Shown: in pieces, positions 1 through 7,511 of the stretch
Numbering within the stretch: position 1 is the first letter of the stretch
Layout of the letters: each line of letters starts with the position of its first letter
DNA from: a virus
Strand: one strand, 5' to 3'
IMG/VR virus record: IMGVR_UViG_3300028608_000034
Coordinates: 1-41,719 of that record
DNA: 41,719 nucleotides
The notes under the pieces: generated by a model
Database searches by the model: none
Seen by the model: the letters and a program-made list of their open reading frames with translations, nothing else
What the model was told of the DNA's origin: nothing
Made by a program: the position numbers and the translations under genes

Positions 1-224
1 AGCGGACACCGTCGAGGTAGATGGGCGAGTTGTCGGCGTCCCGCAGGCCGCGCAGGCGGCGACGCAGGAAGCGACCCGTGAAGGCGACGTTGACGTCGAA
101 CTCGTCGTCCTCGACGAAGCCGAAGGCCTCGTTGATGTCGTCCGCGAGGTCGATGCCGGTGCCGTCGGCGATGGCGTTGCCCGCAGCGACCGCGCCAGGC
201 ACCAGGGCCGGGTCGAGCCAGGTG
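1..224. repeat. Terminal overlap, left copy
   Basis: Matches 41496-41719 in the same orientation with 8 mismatches (positions 23, 175, 182, 186, 190, 191, 194, 197) and no gaps. Seven of the eight lie within 23 bases. The changes are mainly silent, with V/I and A/T substitutions in the capsid protein. Confidence 0.9.
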
Positions 225-625
225 GCAGGCTTGTTGACGCCGAAGAAGACCGCCTCGTCGAGGACGCGGCCGAACTCCTGCGACACCAGCGGGCGAACCT
301 CGCCCCAGATGTCGAAGCGGGTGTCGGCGATGGTGTTCTCGTGCACGGGCACGATCACCGCGATCTCCTCAGCGACGAGGTTCTTGCCGGTCCACGAGAC
401 CTTGCTGGTCGGCTTGGTGCCGGTCGCCGAGCCGGACGTGTCGTCCGTCACCCAGCCAGCGGTCGGCAGGGCCGCGAGCACGGGCATCGAGACCGTACCG
501 GCCGACATGCGGATGGACCGGAACGCGGCGAGCGCTGCGGAACCCGACGTCTCCGGCTTGATGATGGAGTCGAGCTCCTGGGTGGCGAGAAGGGCCAGTG
601 CATCGGCCCGCGAGATGTCAGCCAT
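1..625 (-). CDS. Major capsid protein, N-terminal two thirds (cut by window edge)
   Basis: HK97-fold-type major capsid protein that forms the head shell. It begins with ATG at 625, shortly after the scaffold gene, with an AGGAAGGAG ribosome site and a small GGCC-TTCG-GGCC tetraloop hairpin just upstream. The N-terminus (MADISRADALALLATQELD) leads directly into a body with FGRVLDEAVFFG and LDPALVPGAVAAGNAI, the pattern of phage capsid families that have a separate scaffold. The reading frame is open to base 1. The remainder is at 41194-41719, where the last 224 bases overlap this segment with V/I and A/T differences in the protein. Joined across the overlap the protein has 308 residues, normal for the family. 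The identity rests on motif, length and position. Confidence 0.85.
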   Translation of the reverse strand, partial: MADISRADALALLATQELDSIIKPETSGSAALAAFRSIRMSAGTVSMPVLAALPTAGWVTDDTSGSATGTKPTSKVSWTGKNLVAEEIAVIVPVHENTIADTRFDIWGEVRPLVSQEFGRVLDEAVFFGVNKPATWLDPALVPGAVAAGNAIADGTGIDLADDINEAFGFVEDDEFDVNVAFTGRFLRRRLRGLRDADNSPIYLDGVR

Positions 626-664
626 GTGACTGACTCCTTCCTGGCCCGAAGGCCCTTGGTGGTC

Positions 665-1243
665 TTACGACTTCGCCCCGTTGGCCCACGCTGCGCGGAT
701 GAGCTCGTTCGGGTCGTGCTTCTTGCCTCCGGTGTCACCGGCTGCGGCGGAGCCGAGTGCGGTGCTGGTGGCGGAGGGGTTCGCCTTCTTCCAGTCCTTG
801 ACGAGGTCCTCGATGTCCTTGTCGGACTCGAACAGGTCCTTGGTGAAGGTACGGCTGTCGAGCGCCTTGGAGATGGGACCCCCGGCTGCGAGGAGGAACG
901 CCTCGAGCCGGTCGTACCGGGTCTGGAGGGTCTCGAGGGCCTCGGTCGTGGGGCGTGCGCCCAGCTCGGTCTCCAGGTCGGTGACCTTCTTGGACTTGGC
1001 GCGAAGCTCGGCGAGCTCGGTGTTCGCCTTGGAGAGCTTGGCCTTGTCGTCCTTGAGCTGCTTCACCAGAGGGTGGTCGTCAGGGATGACGGTGTCCTTG
1101 GTGATGACCGGGGTGGCCTCGGGTGCTGCCTGCTGCTGCGATCCGTTACCCGACGTGTCGTCGGTGGTCTGCTGCTGCTGGCCCTGCTGCTCCTGATCCT
1201 GCGTGTCGCTGGCGGAGCCGTTTTCCTGCTGTTCGGTGGACAT
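665..1243 (-). CDS. Head scaffolding protein
   Basis: Scaffold protein of 192 residues that guides capsid assembly and is absent from the mature head. Residues 1-50 are a Gln/Ser/Thr/Asp-rich disordered tail, residues 60-110 form a charged coiled coil (LKDDKAKLSKANTELAELRA), and the C-terminus ends in a small basic helix (HDPNELIRAAWANGAKS) of the kind that binds capsid protein. Its place directly before the capsid gene fits. A promoter (TTGCAC, 17 bp, TAAGCT) lies upstream at 1262-1290, so scaffold and capsid can be transcribed separately from the portal and MuF genes. The call is based on composition and synteny. Confidence 0.8.
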   Translation of the reverse strand: MSTEQQENGSASDTQDQEQQGQQQQTTDDTSGNGSQQQAAPEATPVITKDTVIPDDHPLVKQLKDDKAKLSKANTELAELRAKSKKVTDLETELGARPTTEALETLQTRYDRLEAFLLAAGGPISKALDSRTFTKDLFESDKDIEDLVKDWKKANPSATSTALGSAAAGDTGGKKHDPNELIRAAWANGAKS

Positions 1244-1261
1244 GTCGTCCTGCCTTCCTGT

Positions 1262-1290
1262 AGCTTAGCGGATGGTCGCTGCGGGTGCAA
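1262..1290 (-). promoter_or_regulatory. Promoter for scaffold and capsid
   Basis: On the minus strand a -35 TTGCAC (1285-1290) and a -10 TAAGCT (1262-1267) are separated by 17 bp, followed by an AGGAAGG ribosome site and the scaffold ATG. It belongs to the TTGCG-type promoter family seen elsewhere in this window. It lies in the 113-bp gap between the MuF-like gene and scaffold, where little else is present. Confidence 0.6.
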
Positions 1291-1356
1291 CTACCAGTTC
1301 TCCCCCCGGCGTGTCGCCTTGCGGCACAAGGACCGGGGCCTCCCTTGCGGGGAGCT

Positions 1357-2337
1357 CTATGACCGTCCCAGGGGGACGATGACGTTCTTGAAGTGTTGGC
1401 GGGTGAGCCTGTCGGCGAAGTTCTCCGCGCTGGCCCTGCTGCCGGTGAACTGGGAGACCTTCCAGGCCCCCTCGGTGAAGTAGAGGTTTGCCCACTGGTA
1501 GTCCCGGACGCTGGTCCTGGTGAACGTGGTCCCGTCCGGTGCCGTGGCCGTATAGGGCGTGGACCCTCCCTTGCTAGTCGTCCCAGCAGCTCCTGGAGTC
1601 GTCCTAGAAGCGCCTGGGGCCGTCTTGGGGGTGCTACGGGGCACCGGGGCCGCTACAGCCCGCGCCAGGGCCGCAGCGCCAGAGGTCTCCACCGGGGGCA
1701 CACGGTCCCGCCACTGGCGGTCCTGCCAGATGATGGGCTGACGCTGCGGGGCGTTCATCAGGGTGCCTCGGTAGGCCACACCTGAGGGGAGCATCGGTGC
1801 CAGGGTGCATCGGCCGTTCGGGTGGTCCCGGATGGTGCGGTCCGTCACGATCAGGCCGTCGCGGTCCTTGCACCAGGCGCAGGTCCGGGGGCCGTCCTCG
1901 CTGGACCACACCATGACCAGCCCGAGCCCCTCGGTGCTGTCCCACTGGTTCTTCCAGTAGGCCGACACCGTCTCGGTGCGAGCCAGGCGGGTCAAGCGAT
2001 AGAACGACTTGTCCATACCTGCCCGGAACATGGCCCGTGCTGCGTCCTTGGCGTTCAGGCCCGCTGCGATGCTCGCCTGGATGACGGCCTGCTTCATGTC
2101 ATCGTAGATGGTCCACATGTGGGGCGACAGCTCGAGCAGCTTGGGGGCAGGGAAGTCGGCCAGGTACACACCGAGCCTGGCGACCTCCCCGCCCATACGC
2201 TGGATGAGCGCGCTGCTGCGGTTCTGGAACTGATTGATGTAGGCGTCCATGTCCCGCTCCTGGCTGATGCCAGCGACCCAGGCGAGGTAGAGCTTGCGCA
2301 GCTCCCTCTCCATCTGGCCGGTCGGAACGGTTGCCAT
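1357..2337 (-). CDS. MuF-like minor head protein
   Basis: Phage Mu gpF / SPP1 gp7-type head morphogenesis protein, 326 residues, found inside the capsid next to the portal. Residues 1-110 are helical. The family core follows: RLARTETVSAYWKNQW, then DGPRTCAWCKDRDG and HPNGRCTLAPM with the conserved Cys/His positions. Residues about 215-260 are a low-complexity Pro/Thr/Ala linker. The last 65 residues (TPYTATAPDGTTF onward) form an extra domain not needed for the MuF fold, possibly an ejected or cargo domain, function unknown. It starts at ATG with AAGGA upstream, ten bases after the portal stop. Confidence 0.8.
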   Translation of the reverse strand: MATVPTGQMERELRKLYLAWVAGISQERDMDAYINQFQNRSSALIQRMGGEVARLGVYLADFPAPKLLELSPHMWTIYDDMKQAVIQASIAAGLNAKDAARAMFRAGMDKSFYRLTRLARTETVSAYWKNQWDSTEGLGLVMVWSSEDGPRTCAWCKDRDGLIVTDRTIRDHPNGRCTLAPMLPSGVAYRGTLMNAPQRQPIIWQDRQWRDRVPPVETSGAAALARAVAAPVPRSTPKTAPGASRTTPGAAGTTSKGGSTPYTATAPDGTTFTRTSVRDYQWANLYFTEGAWKVSQFTGSRASAENFADRLTRQHFKNVIVPLGRS

Positions 2338-2346
2338 GATCAGTCC

Positions 2347-3774
2347 TTACGCCTTGGCCCGCTGGCCGGGGTTCTGCTCGTACGCCTTGACCTGGCCAGG
2401 TGTGGCCGGGGTGCCCTTCTGGCCCATTGCCGTCATGTCGGTCGGCTCGCCCGGTGCAGGCGGGAACGCGATGGGCTCGCCCATGCTGTCGTCCTCGTAC
2501 TCGTCCAGGTCCACCCCAGGGGTCACGACCTCGGCGATGTACTTGAGGGGGTAGCCCATCGTGGACAGCGCGATACCGTGTGCATCGAGGGCCTCCTGGA
2601 GCAGGTCGTCGCTCTCGCCCCAGAACTCGTACTCCATGTCCGGCTGCGTGTCCTCCGGCGCGTCCTGCTGGTCGTCCTGGAGCGTCCCAGCGCTGTCCCG
2701 GCCCCCCTTGGGCTTGGCCTGGGTGTCCACGACCTCCTTGGTCTTCTCCACGCCGAGCAGGTCAGCGAGGCGCTCGAGCTCGGGCTCGATGTCGTCACGC
2801 ATGCGGCTGACCTTGGTGTTGAAGCGCTTGCTGAGCACCTTGAGGGCCACACCAGTCGGCGGGGTTCCCGTCCCAGGCTTGAAGAAGTACCCCGGGATGC
2901 CGAACGACTGCGGCACCTTGTCCACGATGCTGTCGTGGTAGCCGATCATGTCGTTGATGGTCGGCGGGGTGAGCTGCCCGAACGGCCCCTCGGCGCTGGT
3001 GGTGAAGATGCGCCCCGTGGCACCGTCGGCCTTGTGCTCCTTCATGGCCTCCTCAACGACCTGGCTGGTCTTCGGGAGGTAGGGGTTCGTCGGGGGCATC
3101 TCGAACTTGAGCAGGTACCAGAAGGGCCGCGCGTACATCTCGGCGATGACCGTCTGGTCGATGATACTGTGGTTCAGGCGGTCCTGCAGGGCTGCGAGGC
3201 TGGCCCCGAAGCCCTTGTCGTCCAGGGCGAACCGGAACAGCTCGTAGTCGCTGTGCTCCTCGTGGTACTGGTAGCCCTCCTTCGTGGCAGGGCCGAGGTC
3301 CGTGGGAACGTCCTTGGTGAAGAGGGTGGCCTGGCCGTCGCTGGTCACGAACGTGACGTAGTCCTGCATCAGCTTGAGGCTGCGGGTGTAGATGGCCGTG
3401 ACCGTGTACAGGCCGTCACTGATCATCTCGTAGTGCTCGGGGAAGTGGGGAGTGCCTGCGGAGTCCACCACGACAGGACACTCCCCACGGGAAAGGAGGG
3501 GGACCAGGCTCTGGCTGAACCCCCTCAGCTCATCGGGGACCGGCACCAGGTTCATCGCGTAGAGGTCGATGACGCTCTTGAACACGTTCTCGCTGGTCTG
3601 CTGGTCCTTCAGGTTCGGGAAGGCCTCGCTGACGTAGGTCTCCCATGCCGTGCCCCGCAGGGTGTACGACATCTTCCCGTTGTAGTACGGGGCGTAGGTC
3701 GGGCTGTCCCTGTTCACAAGGAACTGCTCCACACTGTTCATGCTGCGCGTCTGCGTCTCAATGGTGTCGGACAT
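2347..3774 (-). CDS. Portal protein
   Basis: Portal protein, 475 residues; twelve copies form the DNA channel at the head vertex and dock the terminase. The N-terminal half is mixed alpha/beta with the portal-type segment FKSVIDLYAMNLV. The centre has LAALQDRLNHSIIDQTVIAEMYARP, typical of the portal stem and wing region, followed by PPTINDMIGYHDSIVDKVPQS. The tail is acidic and disordered (KPKGGRDSAGTLQDDQQDAP). Size, sequence and position between TerL and MuF agree. AAAGGAG stands 7 bases before the ATG. Confidence 0.88.
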   Translation of the reverse strand: MSDTIETQTRSMNSVEQFLVNRDSPTYAPYYNGKMSYTLRGTAWETYVSEAFPNLKDQQTSENVFKSVIDLYAMNLVPVPDELRGFSQSLVPLLSRGECPVVVDSAGTPHFPEHYEMISDGLYTVTAIYTRSLKLMQDYVTFVTSDGQATLFTKDVPTDLGPATKEGYQYHEEHSDYELFRFALDDKGFGASLAALQDRLNHSIIDQTVIAEMYARPFWYLLKFEMPPTNPYLPKTSQVVEEAMKEHKADGATGRIFTTSAEGPFGQLTPPTINDMIGYHDSIVDKVPQSFGIPGYFFKPGTGTPPTGVALKVLSKRFNTKVSRMRDDIEPELERLADLLGVEKTKEVVDTQAKPKGGRDSAGTLQDDQQDAPEDTQPDMEYEFWGESDDLLQEALDAHGIALSTMGYPLKYIAEVVTPGVDLDEYEDDSMGEPIAFPPAPGEPTDMTAMGQKGTPATPGQVKAYEQNPGQRAKA

Positions 3775-3811
3775 GTCAGCTCCTTTCAGGGGCTTGGGTT
3801 ATTGGGTGCCA

Positions 3812-3839
3812 GGGGCCAGACCTCGTGTGGCCTGACCCC
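3812..3839 (-). terminator. Hairpin between small beta protein and portal genes
   Basis: An 8-bp stem (GGGGTCAG with CTGGCCCC read on the minus strand, one G-T wobble) and a 12-nt loop sit in the 76-bp gap before the portal gene. There is no U-tract, as is common in GC-rich actinobacteria, so it may be a weak terminator or processing site. The loop and 3' side contain one copy of the repeated octamer GTGTGGCC. Confidence 0.4.
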
Positions 3840-3850
3840 CAGCGCTTACA

Positions 3851-4204
3851 TCAGCCTTCGAAGCTCACGTCGGCGTGGAAGTCGACCCACAGGTTCGGGT
3901 TGACCGAGTCCTCGAAGAACCCGGACATCGTGAACGCGCAGTTCCAGCCGACGGGGTTGTACCCCATCCAGGTCCACGCGGGCAGGACGCCCCAGGTCTT
4001 GGAGACACGGACCGGACCCCAGCGGGTGTTCCCGGCTGCGTCGCGGAGCTTGACGTCCCAGCTCACGCGGGTGAAGACGAAGCCCCCCATCGTGACGTCG
4101 GTCAGGCGGAAGTTGACGTGACCCTTGAAGTAACGCCAATAGGTGAAGACGGCTCCATTACCTGCCTGGAACCCTCCCTGAATGTTGTAGATGTACGGTG
4201 CCAT
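3851..4204 (-). CDS. Small beta-rich structural protein, paralogue of the 40430-40840 product
   Basis: Protein of 117 residues without a recognised named family. It is rich in Trp, Phe and Tyr and appears all-beta. The segment RVSKTWGVLPAWTWMGYN and the pattern G-x-V-(x)3-L-x-DV near residue 30 recur in the protein encoded just after the capsid gene (YKTWGVNPGWAVLANL), so the two are likely paralogues. Its place between terminase and portal suggests a virion surface, decoration or lectin-like protein, but that is inference. An AAGGAAA ribosome site precedes the ATG. Confidence 0.6.
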   Translation of the reverse strand: MAPYIYNIQGGFQAGNGAVFTYWRYFKGHVNFRLTDVTMGGFVFTRVSWDVKLRDAAGNTRWGPVRVSKTWGVLPAWTWMGYNPVGWNCAFTMSGFFEDSVNPNLWVDFHADVSFEG

Positions 4205-4223
4205 TCTGTTTCCTTGTCTGCCC

Positions 4224-4241
4224 GGACCCTTGCCGGGGTCC
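4224..4241 (-). terminator. Short hairpin at the end of the TerL gene
   Basis: GGACCC and GGGTCC pair perfectly over 6 bp around a 6-nt loop, immediately after the TerL stop codon. It could attenuate read-through into the next gene. There is no U-tract. Confidence 0.35.
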
Positions 4242-5629
4242 TAGTTACGCATGCCGAGGAAGTCGGCGCGTCCGTTGTTGATGGCTTGCGTCAGTGCATC
4301 CACATCGTCGTCGTGCTTGCCGAACGGGAAGTCCCGCAGCTCGCTCATCATGGACTCGTCGTACACCATGTCCACCACGGCGACGTTACCTTGGTCCACC
4401 GTGGGCTGTGCCGCCAGGGCACGGACTTCCTTGCTGCCCCCAGGCGTGACCGGCTTGATCAGTGCTGCCCGCTTGCGCAGGGTGTTGATCAGGGCCGTGC
4501 CGTTCGCCGCCTTCTCCACGTAGATGCGGGAGGTCTGGGGCCACTTGGCCGACATGCGCAGCACCGCGTTCACGGTCTCGGTGAAGGTGAGGCGGTCATG
4601 CACCCGGTCCACGAGGATGAACTTCTGGCCGATGAGTGCGTACACGTGTCCGGCCACATAGTCACCCGTACCTGCCGAGGACTGCTTCTTGGTGCCCGTG
4701 CCGATGGAGCCGAACGTGAGGTCCCAGGACTGGATGATGAGCGCACGCTCCAGCGTCTGGAAGCTGCCGGTACGCTCGTCCTTGAAGACCACGTTCTCCC
4801 ACGGCACGATGTCGATCTTGTCGACGTTGATGTAGCTCCCCCCGGTGACCTTGGGGTCACCCTGATAGAGTGCCTGCCAGACGTAGGTCCCGACAGCGTT
4901 CTTGATGAGCTGCCATGACCTCTCTGTCCGGTTCTGCACCGAGGGGAGCCACTCCCCGACCTCGCGGCCCAGGACATCGTCATCATGCGATGCCTGTGCG
5001 GGGATATTGATGTACGTCGCCGACAGGGCCTTGATCACGTGAGCGATCAGGTCATCCTTGTGCCAGCGAGTACAGATCACGACGATCTGGGACAGGTTGG
5101 ACATACGGGTCATGACCACCGAGCTGAACCATTCCACGGTCTGCTCACGGATCGTCTCCGACTGCGCCTCTTGCATGTCCTTGATCGGGTCATCAATGAC
5201 TGTGAAGTCCGAGCGGAAGCCGGTCATGGCCGAACCGCGTCCCGCAGCCAGCAGCCCCCCGCCTTCCCTCGTGCTCCACATCTGAACTGTGCTTGCGCCT
5301 GACTTCAGAGGCGTCCATGCCCCCACCAGCGCGCGGACCTGGCGGGACACCGCGTTCGCACGTGCCTGGCTGTACGTCGCGTACACGACCTTGAGCCACG
5401 GGTTCCGGATGAGCTGCCAGGCGATGTAATGGACGATCCAGGTCGTCTTTCCCTCCTGCGGGGGCGTCGAGTAGGCCACACAGCTAAGCGGGGTGTCGAG
5501 CGCGTCTTCAGGCATGGAGCCCGAAAGCGCCTTAGTCAGCGCCGATTCGCGGATGCCTGCTGCCTCGCAGTACAGACCGAAGTCCTGCTCGATGTCCTCG
5601 AACTCGTATTCAACGACGGTGTCAAGCAC
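4241..5629 (-). CDS. terL: Terminase large subunit (TerL)
   Basis: ATP-driven DNA packaging motor and headful/cos nuclease, 462 residues. The ATPase domain carries a Walker A motif TPPQEGKTT near residues 55-63 and Walker B FTVIDDP near 142-148. The nuclease domain has SWDLTFG near residue 300 (first metal-binding Asp), YVEKAANG, and an acidic C-terminal cluster KHDDDVDAL near 440, the usual three acidic sites. It starts with GTG at 5629, overlapping the end of the small subunit gene by 8 bases, with GAGGTGAG upstream. Length and motif order are normal. Whether packaging is headful or cos was not determined. Confidence 0.92.
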   Translation of the reverse strand: MLDTVVEYEFEDIEQDFGLYCEAAGIRESALTKALSGSMPEDALDTPLSCVAYSTPPQEGKTTWIVHYIAWQLIRNPWLKVVYATYSQARANAVSRQVRALVGAWTPLKSGASTVQMWSTREGGGLLAAGRGSAMTGFRSDFTVIDDPIKDMQEAQSETIREQTVEWFSSVVMTRMSNLSQIVVICTRWHKDDLIAHVIKALSATYINIPAQASHDDDVLGREVGEWLPSVQNRTERSWQLIKNAVGTYVWQALYQGDPKVTGGSYINVDKIDIVPWENVVFKDERTGSFQTLERALIIQSWDLTFGSIGTGTKKQSSAGTGDYVAGHVYALIGQKFILVDRVHDRLTFTETVNAVLRMSAKWPQTSRIYVEKAANGTALINTLRKRAALIKPVTPGGSKEVRALAAQPTVDQGNVAVVDMVYDESMMSELRDFPFGKHDDDVDALTQAINNGRADFLGMRN

Positions 5630-6266
5630 TCTTGCTCACCTCCGCGACAACCTCATCGACAGAGATGCCAGGGAACGACTTGAGCAGGCGAGCAGCCTCA
5701 CGAGCGGTCTGGATGCGAAGGCGCTTGGTGTCGACCTCTTCCGTCCCACCAGTGACCTCGTGCAGCAGCCGGAGGATCTGGATCAACTCCGCTTCCGCCT
5801 TGTGGAGCTCCTGCACCCAGACGGACGTCCCTGCGCGCTTGGTCCTGGACTCCTGCGTGCCCTCCTTGGACTGCACCGTGCCCTGAATGTCGTACTCGGT
5901 GACGGTGTGCGTCTCGGTGAGCGTGCCGATGTGGCGCTTGGTATCCTCGCTGGAGATCTTGATGCGCAGCGCCAGGACGTCGGCCAGCTTGTTCCGTGCG
6001 AGCTTGTTCAGCTCCTCAGCAACGGAAACGCCTCCAGTGTCAGGGGAGATGCCCCACAGCGTCGCGGCCTGCTGGCTGATGCTGGCTCGCGTGCTTGCCC
6101 TGACACTGGAGGCTGTGCCCCCACCGTGCAACGTGCAGACCTTGAGCCCTGCCACTGCGCGACGGCGACAGGGCGACCCACTGGTGGTATGCGCGGTGCA
6201 CTGACCCCCCGCCGGACGGCGACGACCTGGGGTGTCGTCCTTGTCTCGGCTCGGCTGGGAGGGCAT
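5622..6266 (-). CDS. terS: Terminase small subunit (TerS), leaderless start
   Basis: DNA-recognition subunit of the terminase, 214 residues. Residues about 20-45 contain the Cys/His motif CTAHTTSGSPC...VCTLHGGG that is typical of actinophage small terminases. The rest is helical, with the oligomerisation segment VWVQELHKAEAELIQILRLL. The start chosen is ATG at 6266. A -10 box TATGCT ends 8 bases upstream with a matching -35, and no ribosome site is present, so the mRNA probably begins at or near this codon. An in-frame ATG four codons upstream lies inside the -10 box and is therefore unlikely. It overlaps TerL. Confidence 0.85.
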   Translation of the reverse strand: MPSQPSRDKDDTPGRRRPAGGQCTAHTTSGSPCRRRAVAGLKVCTLHGGGTASSVRASTRASISQQAATLWGISPDTGGVSVAEELNKLARNKLADVLALRIKISSEDTKRHIGTLTETHTVTEYDIQGTVQSKEGTQESRTKRAGTSVWVQELHKAEAELIQILRLLHEVTGGTEEVDTKRLRIQTAREAARLLKSFPGISVDEVVAEVSKSA

Positions 6267-6273
6267 GACCAAG

Positions 6274-6303
6274 AGCATACAGCACCCAGGAAGACCAGCG
6301 CAA
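6274..6303 (-). promoter_or_regulatory. Promoter for the terminase operon (leaderless)
   Basis: On the minus strand a -35 TTGCGC (6298-6303), an 18-bp spacer and a -10 TATGCT (6274-6279) are followed after only 7 nt by the TerS ATG. The -35 lies in the loop of a 9-bp imperfect inverted repeat (GGAGGCCAG pairing with CTGGTCTTCC). This is probably the main promoter for late head genes. Confidence 0.65.
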
Positions 6304-6343
6304 GTCTGGCCTCCCTGGGCGTGTCGCGGATCCCCCCGGAACG

Positions 6344-6802
6344 TTACAATCCGATAACGGTTGCCGTCCCATCCGCCTGCGTCTGGATGCCTACGGTCAG
6401 CCGTGCCCCCACGCTGGCCCAGTAGCGCCACTCGGTGACGCCATCCCCGACGCGTGCCTCCGACCCGTCCAGGCCGAAGACGTGTGCCCCGTGACCGCTC
6501 AGGTAGCGCCGCAGCATCGCGACGACCGTGAGCTCGGGTGCTTCCCGCTCACCCTCCTTGCCGCTGAACCGCCTGGCCACAAGAGGAGGATGGTCCTCGT
6601 TGGTCAGGTTCAGCCAGAACCCGGCAGGCGTGCGGACCTGGAGCGAGACGTAGGCCCACTCCCGGTCAACGACGCGCCACGTCCCACGGACCCGCAGGCG
6701 CTGGACCGGGACGATCCCGTCACTGCGAGCGGCGAGACGATCGGCCGGTGCGGAGTTGACGTGCCCGGACGAACGCTTCGGGCCGATGATGGTTTCGGAC
6801 AT
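6344..6802 (-). CDS. Hypothetical protein upstream of terminase
   Basis: Protein of 152 residues, family not recognised. It has no signal peptide or membrane segment. The middle is beta-like with RVRGTWRVVDREWAYVSLQV, followed by a conserved-looking basic patch VARRFSGKEGERE. The start is ATG with AAGGGAG 7-8 bases upstream, and a promoter of the TTGCG family lies 50 bases further up. It is the second gene of the leftward block, so it may act early in late-gene expression or head formation; the sequence does not say which. Confidence 0.6.
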   Translation of the reverse strand: MSETIIGPKRSSGHVNSAPADRLAARSDGIVPVQRLRVRGTWRVVDREWAYVSLQVRTPAGFWLNLTNEDHPPLVARRFSGKEGEREAPELTVVAMLRRYLSGHGAHVFGLDGSEARVGDGVTEWRYWASVGARLTVGIQTQADGTATVIGL

Positions 6803-6849
6803 AGGGGTGGACTCCCTTGTTGATGTGAGGGGCTAACTGCCTTGACATG

Positions 6850-6879
6850 ACACTAGCAGCAGCCCCGAGCATTTCGCAA
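6850..6879 (-). promoter_or_regulatory. Promoter upstream of the 6344-6802 gene
   Basis: The minus strand reads -35 TTGCGA (6874-6879), 18 bp, -10 TAGTGT (6850-6855). A 5-bp inverted repeat (GAGTA / TGCTC) encloses the -35. The transcript would have a leader of about 40 nt containing an AAGGGAG ribosome site, unlike the leaderless members of the family. Confidence 0.6.
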
Positions 6880-7137
6880 CTACTCTGTCGCGGTGATTTC
6901 CCAGTACGTGTCCGGACGGATCTTGCCGTCGTTCCACGTCTCGAGATAAAGCGAGCGGGTCGGCCGCTGGGGATCAAGGTAAGCACCCTGCTCCTCCGAC
7001 CAAACGAAGACTTCACCACCTGGCGTCTCGAGCGAGACCGGTGTGTAGTCATCCAGCAGTTCGCTGAAGACCTGAACGCCGGACATCGTGAGCTGAGTCG
7101 CGCGACCCGTGTCCGGCTGGGGCTCTGTGGTGGGCAT
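6880..7137 (-). CDS. Small hypothetical protein, leaderless start
   Basis: Protein of 85 residues, family not recognised. It has a short acidic/polar N-terminus (MPTTEPQPDTGR) and a beta-rich body (GGEVFVWSEEQGAYL). The frame is open upstream, but the ATG at 7137 is preferred because a -10 box TAAGCT ends 8 bases before it with a -35 TTGTGC 17 bp further up, and no Shine-Dalgarno sequence is present. It is the first gene of the leftward block, next to the divergent control region, where a small regulator would be expected, but no DNA-binding motif is visible. Confidence 0.55.
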   Translation of the reverse strand: MPTTEPQPDTGRATQLTMSGVQVFSELLDDYTPVSLETPGGEVFVWSEEQGAYLDPQRPTRSLYLETWNDGKIRPDTYWEITATE

Positions 7138-7144
7138 ACCTGCC

Positions 7145-7173
7145 AGCTTACACCCTGCGCCCCCTGCGCACAA
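7145..7173 (-). promoter_or_regulatory. First leftward promoter (leaderless)
   Basis: The minus strand reads -35 TTGTGC (7168-7173), 17 bp, -10 TAAGCT (7145-7150), then 7 nt to the ATG at 7137. The -35 is within the loop of an imperfect GC-rich inverted repeat (GCGCTCGCC / GGGGGCGC). It marks the left side of the divergent control region. Confidence 0.6.
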
Positions 7174-7219
7174 CGGCGAGCGCCTACGCCCAGCAGGGAC
7201 CACTCAGCCGGACTGCGAT

Positions 7220-7261
7220 GATGGGCGCGACAGCGCCGGAGGCGCGTGTGGAGCGCTCATC
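7220..7261. other. Nested stem-loop
   Basis: GATGGGCGC pairs with GCGCTCATC over 9 bp (one wobble). Inside the loop GCGCC pairs with GGCGC over 5 bp around GGA. The structure could form in RNA of either strand. No gene begins or ends close to it on the plus strand, so it may be part of a small RNA, a leader or a protein-binding site. Confidence 0.4.
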
Positions 7262-7340
7262 ACGGTAGAGCAGCCGAGCGTGTGCGTGGTCGGGGTGTCA
7301 GACGCGATGCCCGCACGCTAATACCTACATTGCACACTCT

Positions 7341-7369
7341 CTCCCACTTGCTCCTCCGGAGCGTGGGAG
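7341..7369. other. Bulged hairpin in the control region
   Basis: CTCCCAC / GTGGGAG (7 bp) encloses GCTCC / GGAGC (5 bp) with a 2-nt bulge and a 3-nt loop. It is the most stable simple hairpin in the region. It could be a terminator insulating the divergent promoters. Confidence 0.45.
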
Positions 7370-7482
7370 TCGTGTGGTTCGAAGCTTACCAAAACTTATA
7401 AGGGGCAGACCGCTCTAGTGGCGGCACCCTGGGGGTACCCCCTCCCCTGGCCCTTTAGTTATAAGGCGACACGCCGTGCGGT

Positions 7483-7511
7483 TTGCGTGATGGTCGAGGG
7501 GTGTGTATGTT
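7483..7511 (+). promoter_or_regulatory. First rightward promoter
   Basis: A -35 TTGCGT and a -10 TATGTT are separated by 17 bp. The expected transcript starts about 50 nt before the first rightward gene, and its leader contains a small CCGCCT/AGGCGG hairpin and an AAGGAG ribosome site. Confidence 0.6.

Noticed and set aside
1822-3903. A very long open frame on the plus strand opposite portal and MuF genes, and similar ones opposite tail genes (for example 28300-30474 and 31926-34289)
   Set aside because: The minus-strand proteins there have clear family motifs. The plus-strand translations are Arg/Gly/Val/Leu-rich low-complexity shadows expected from GC-rich third positions.
7431-7442. GGGGGTACCCCC as a terminator
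   Set aside because: A perfect palindrome without a loop cannot form a stable RNA hairpin of useful length; kept only as a possible protein-binding site.
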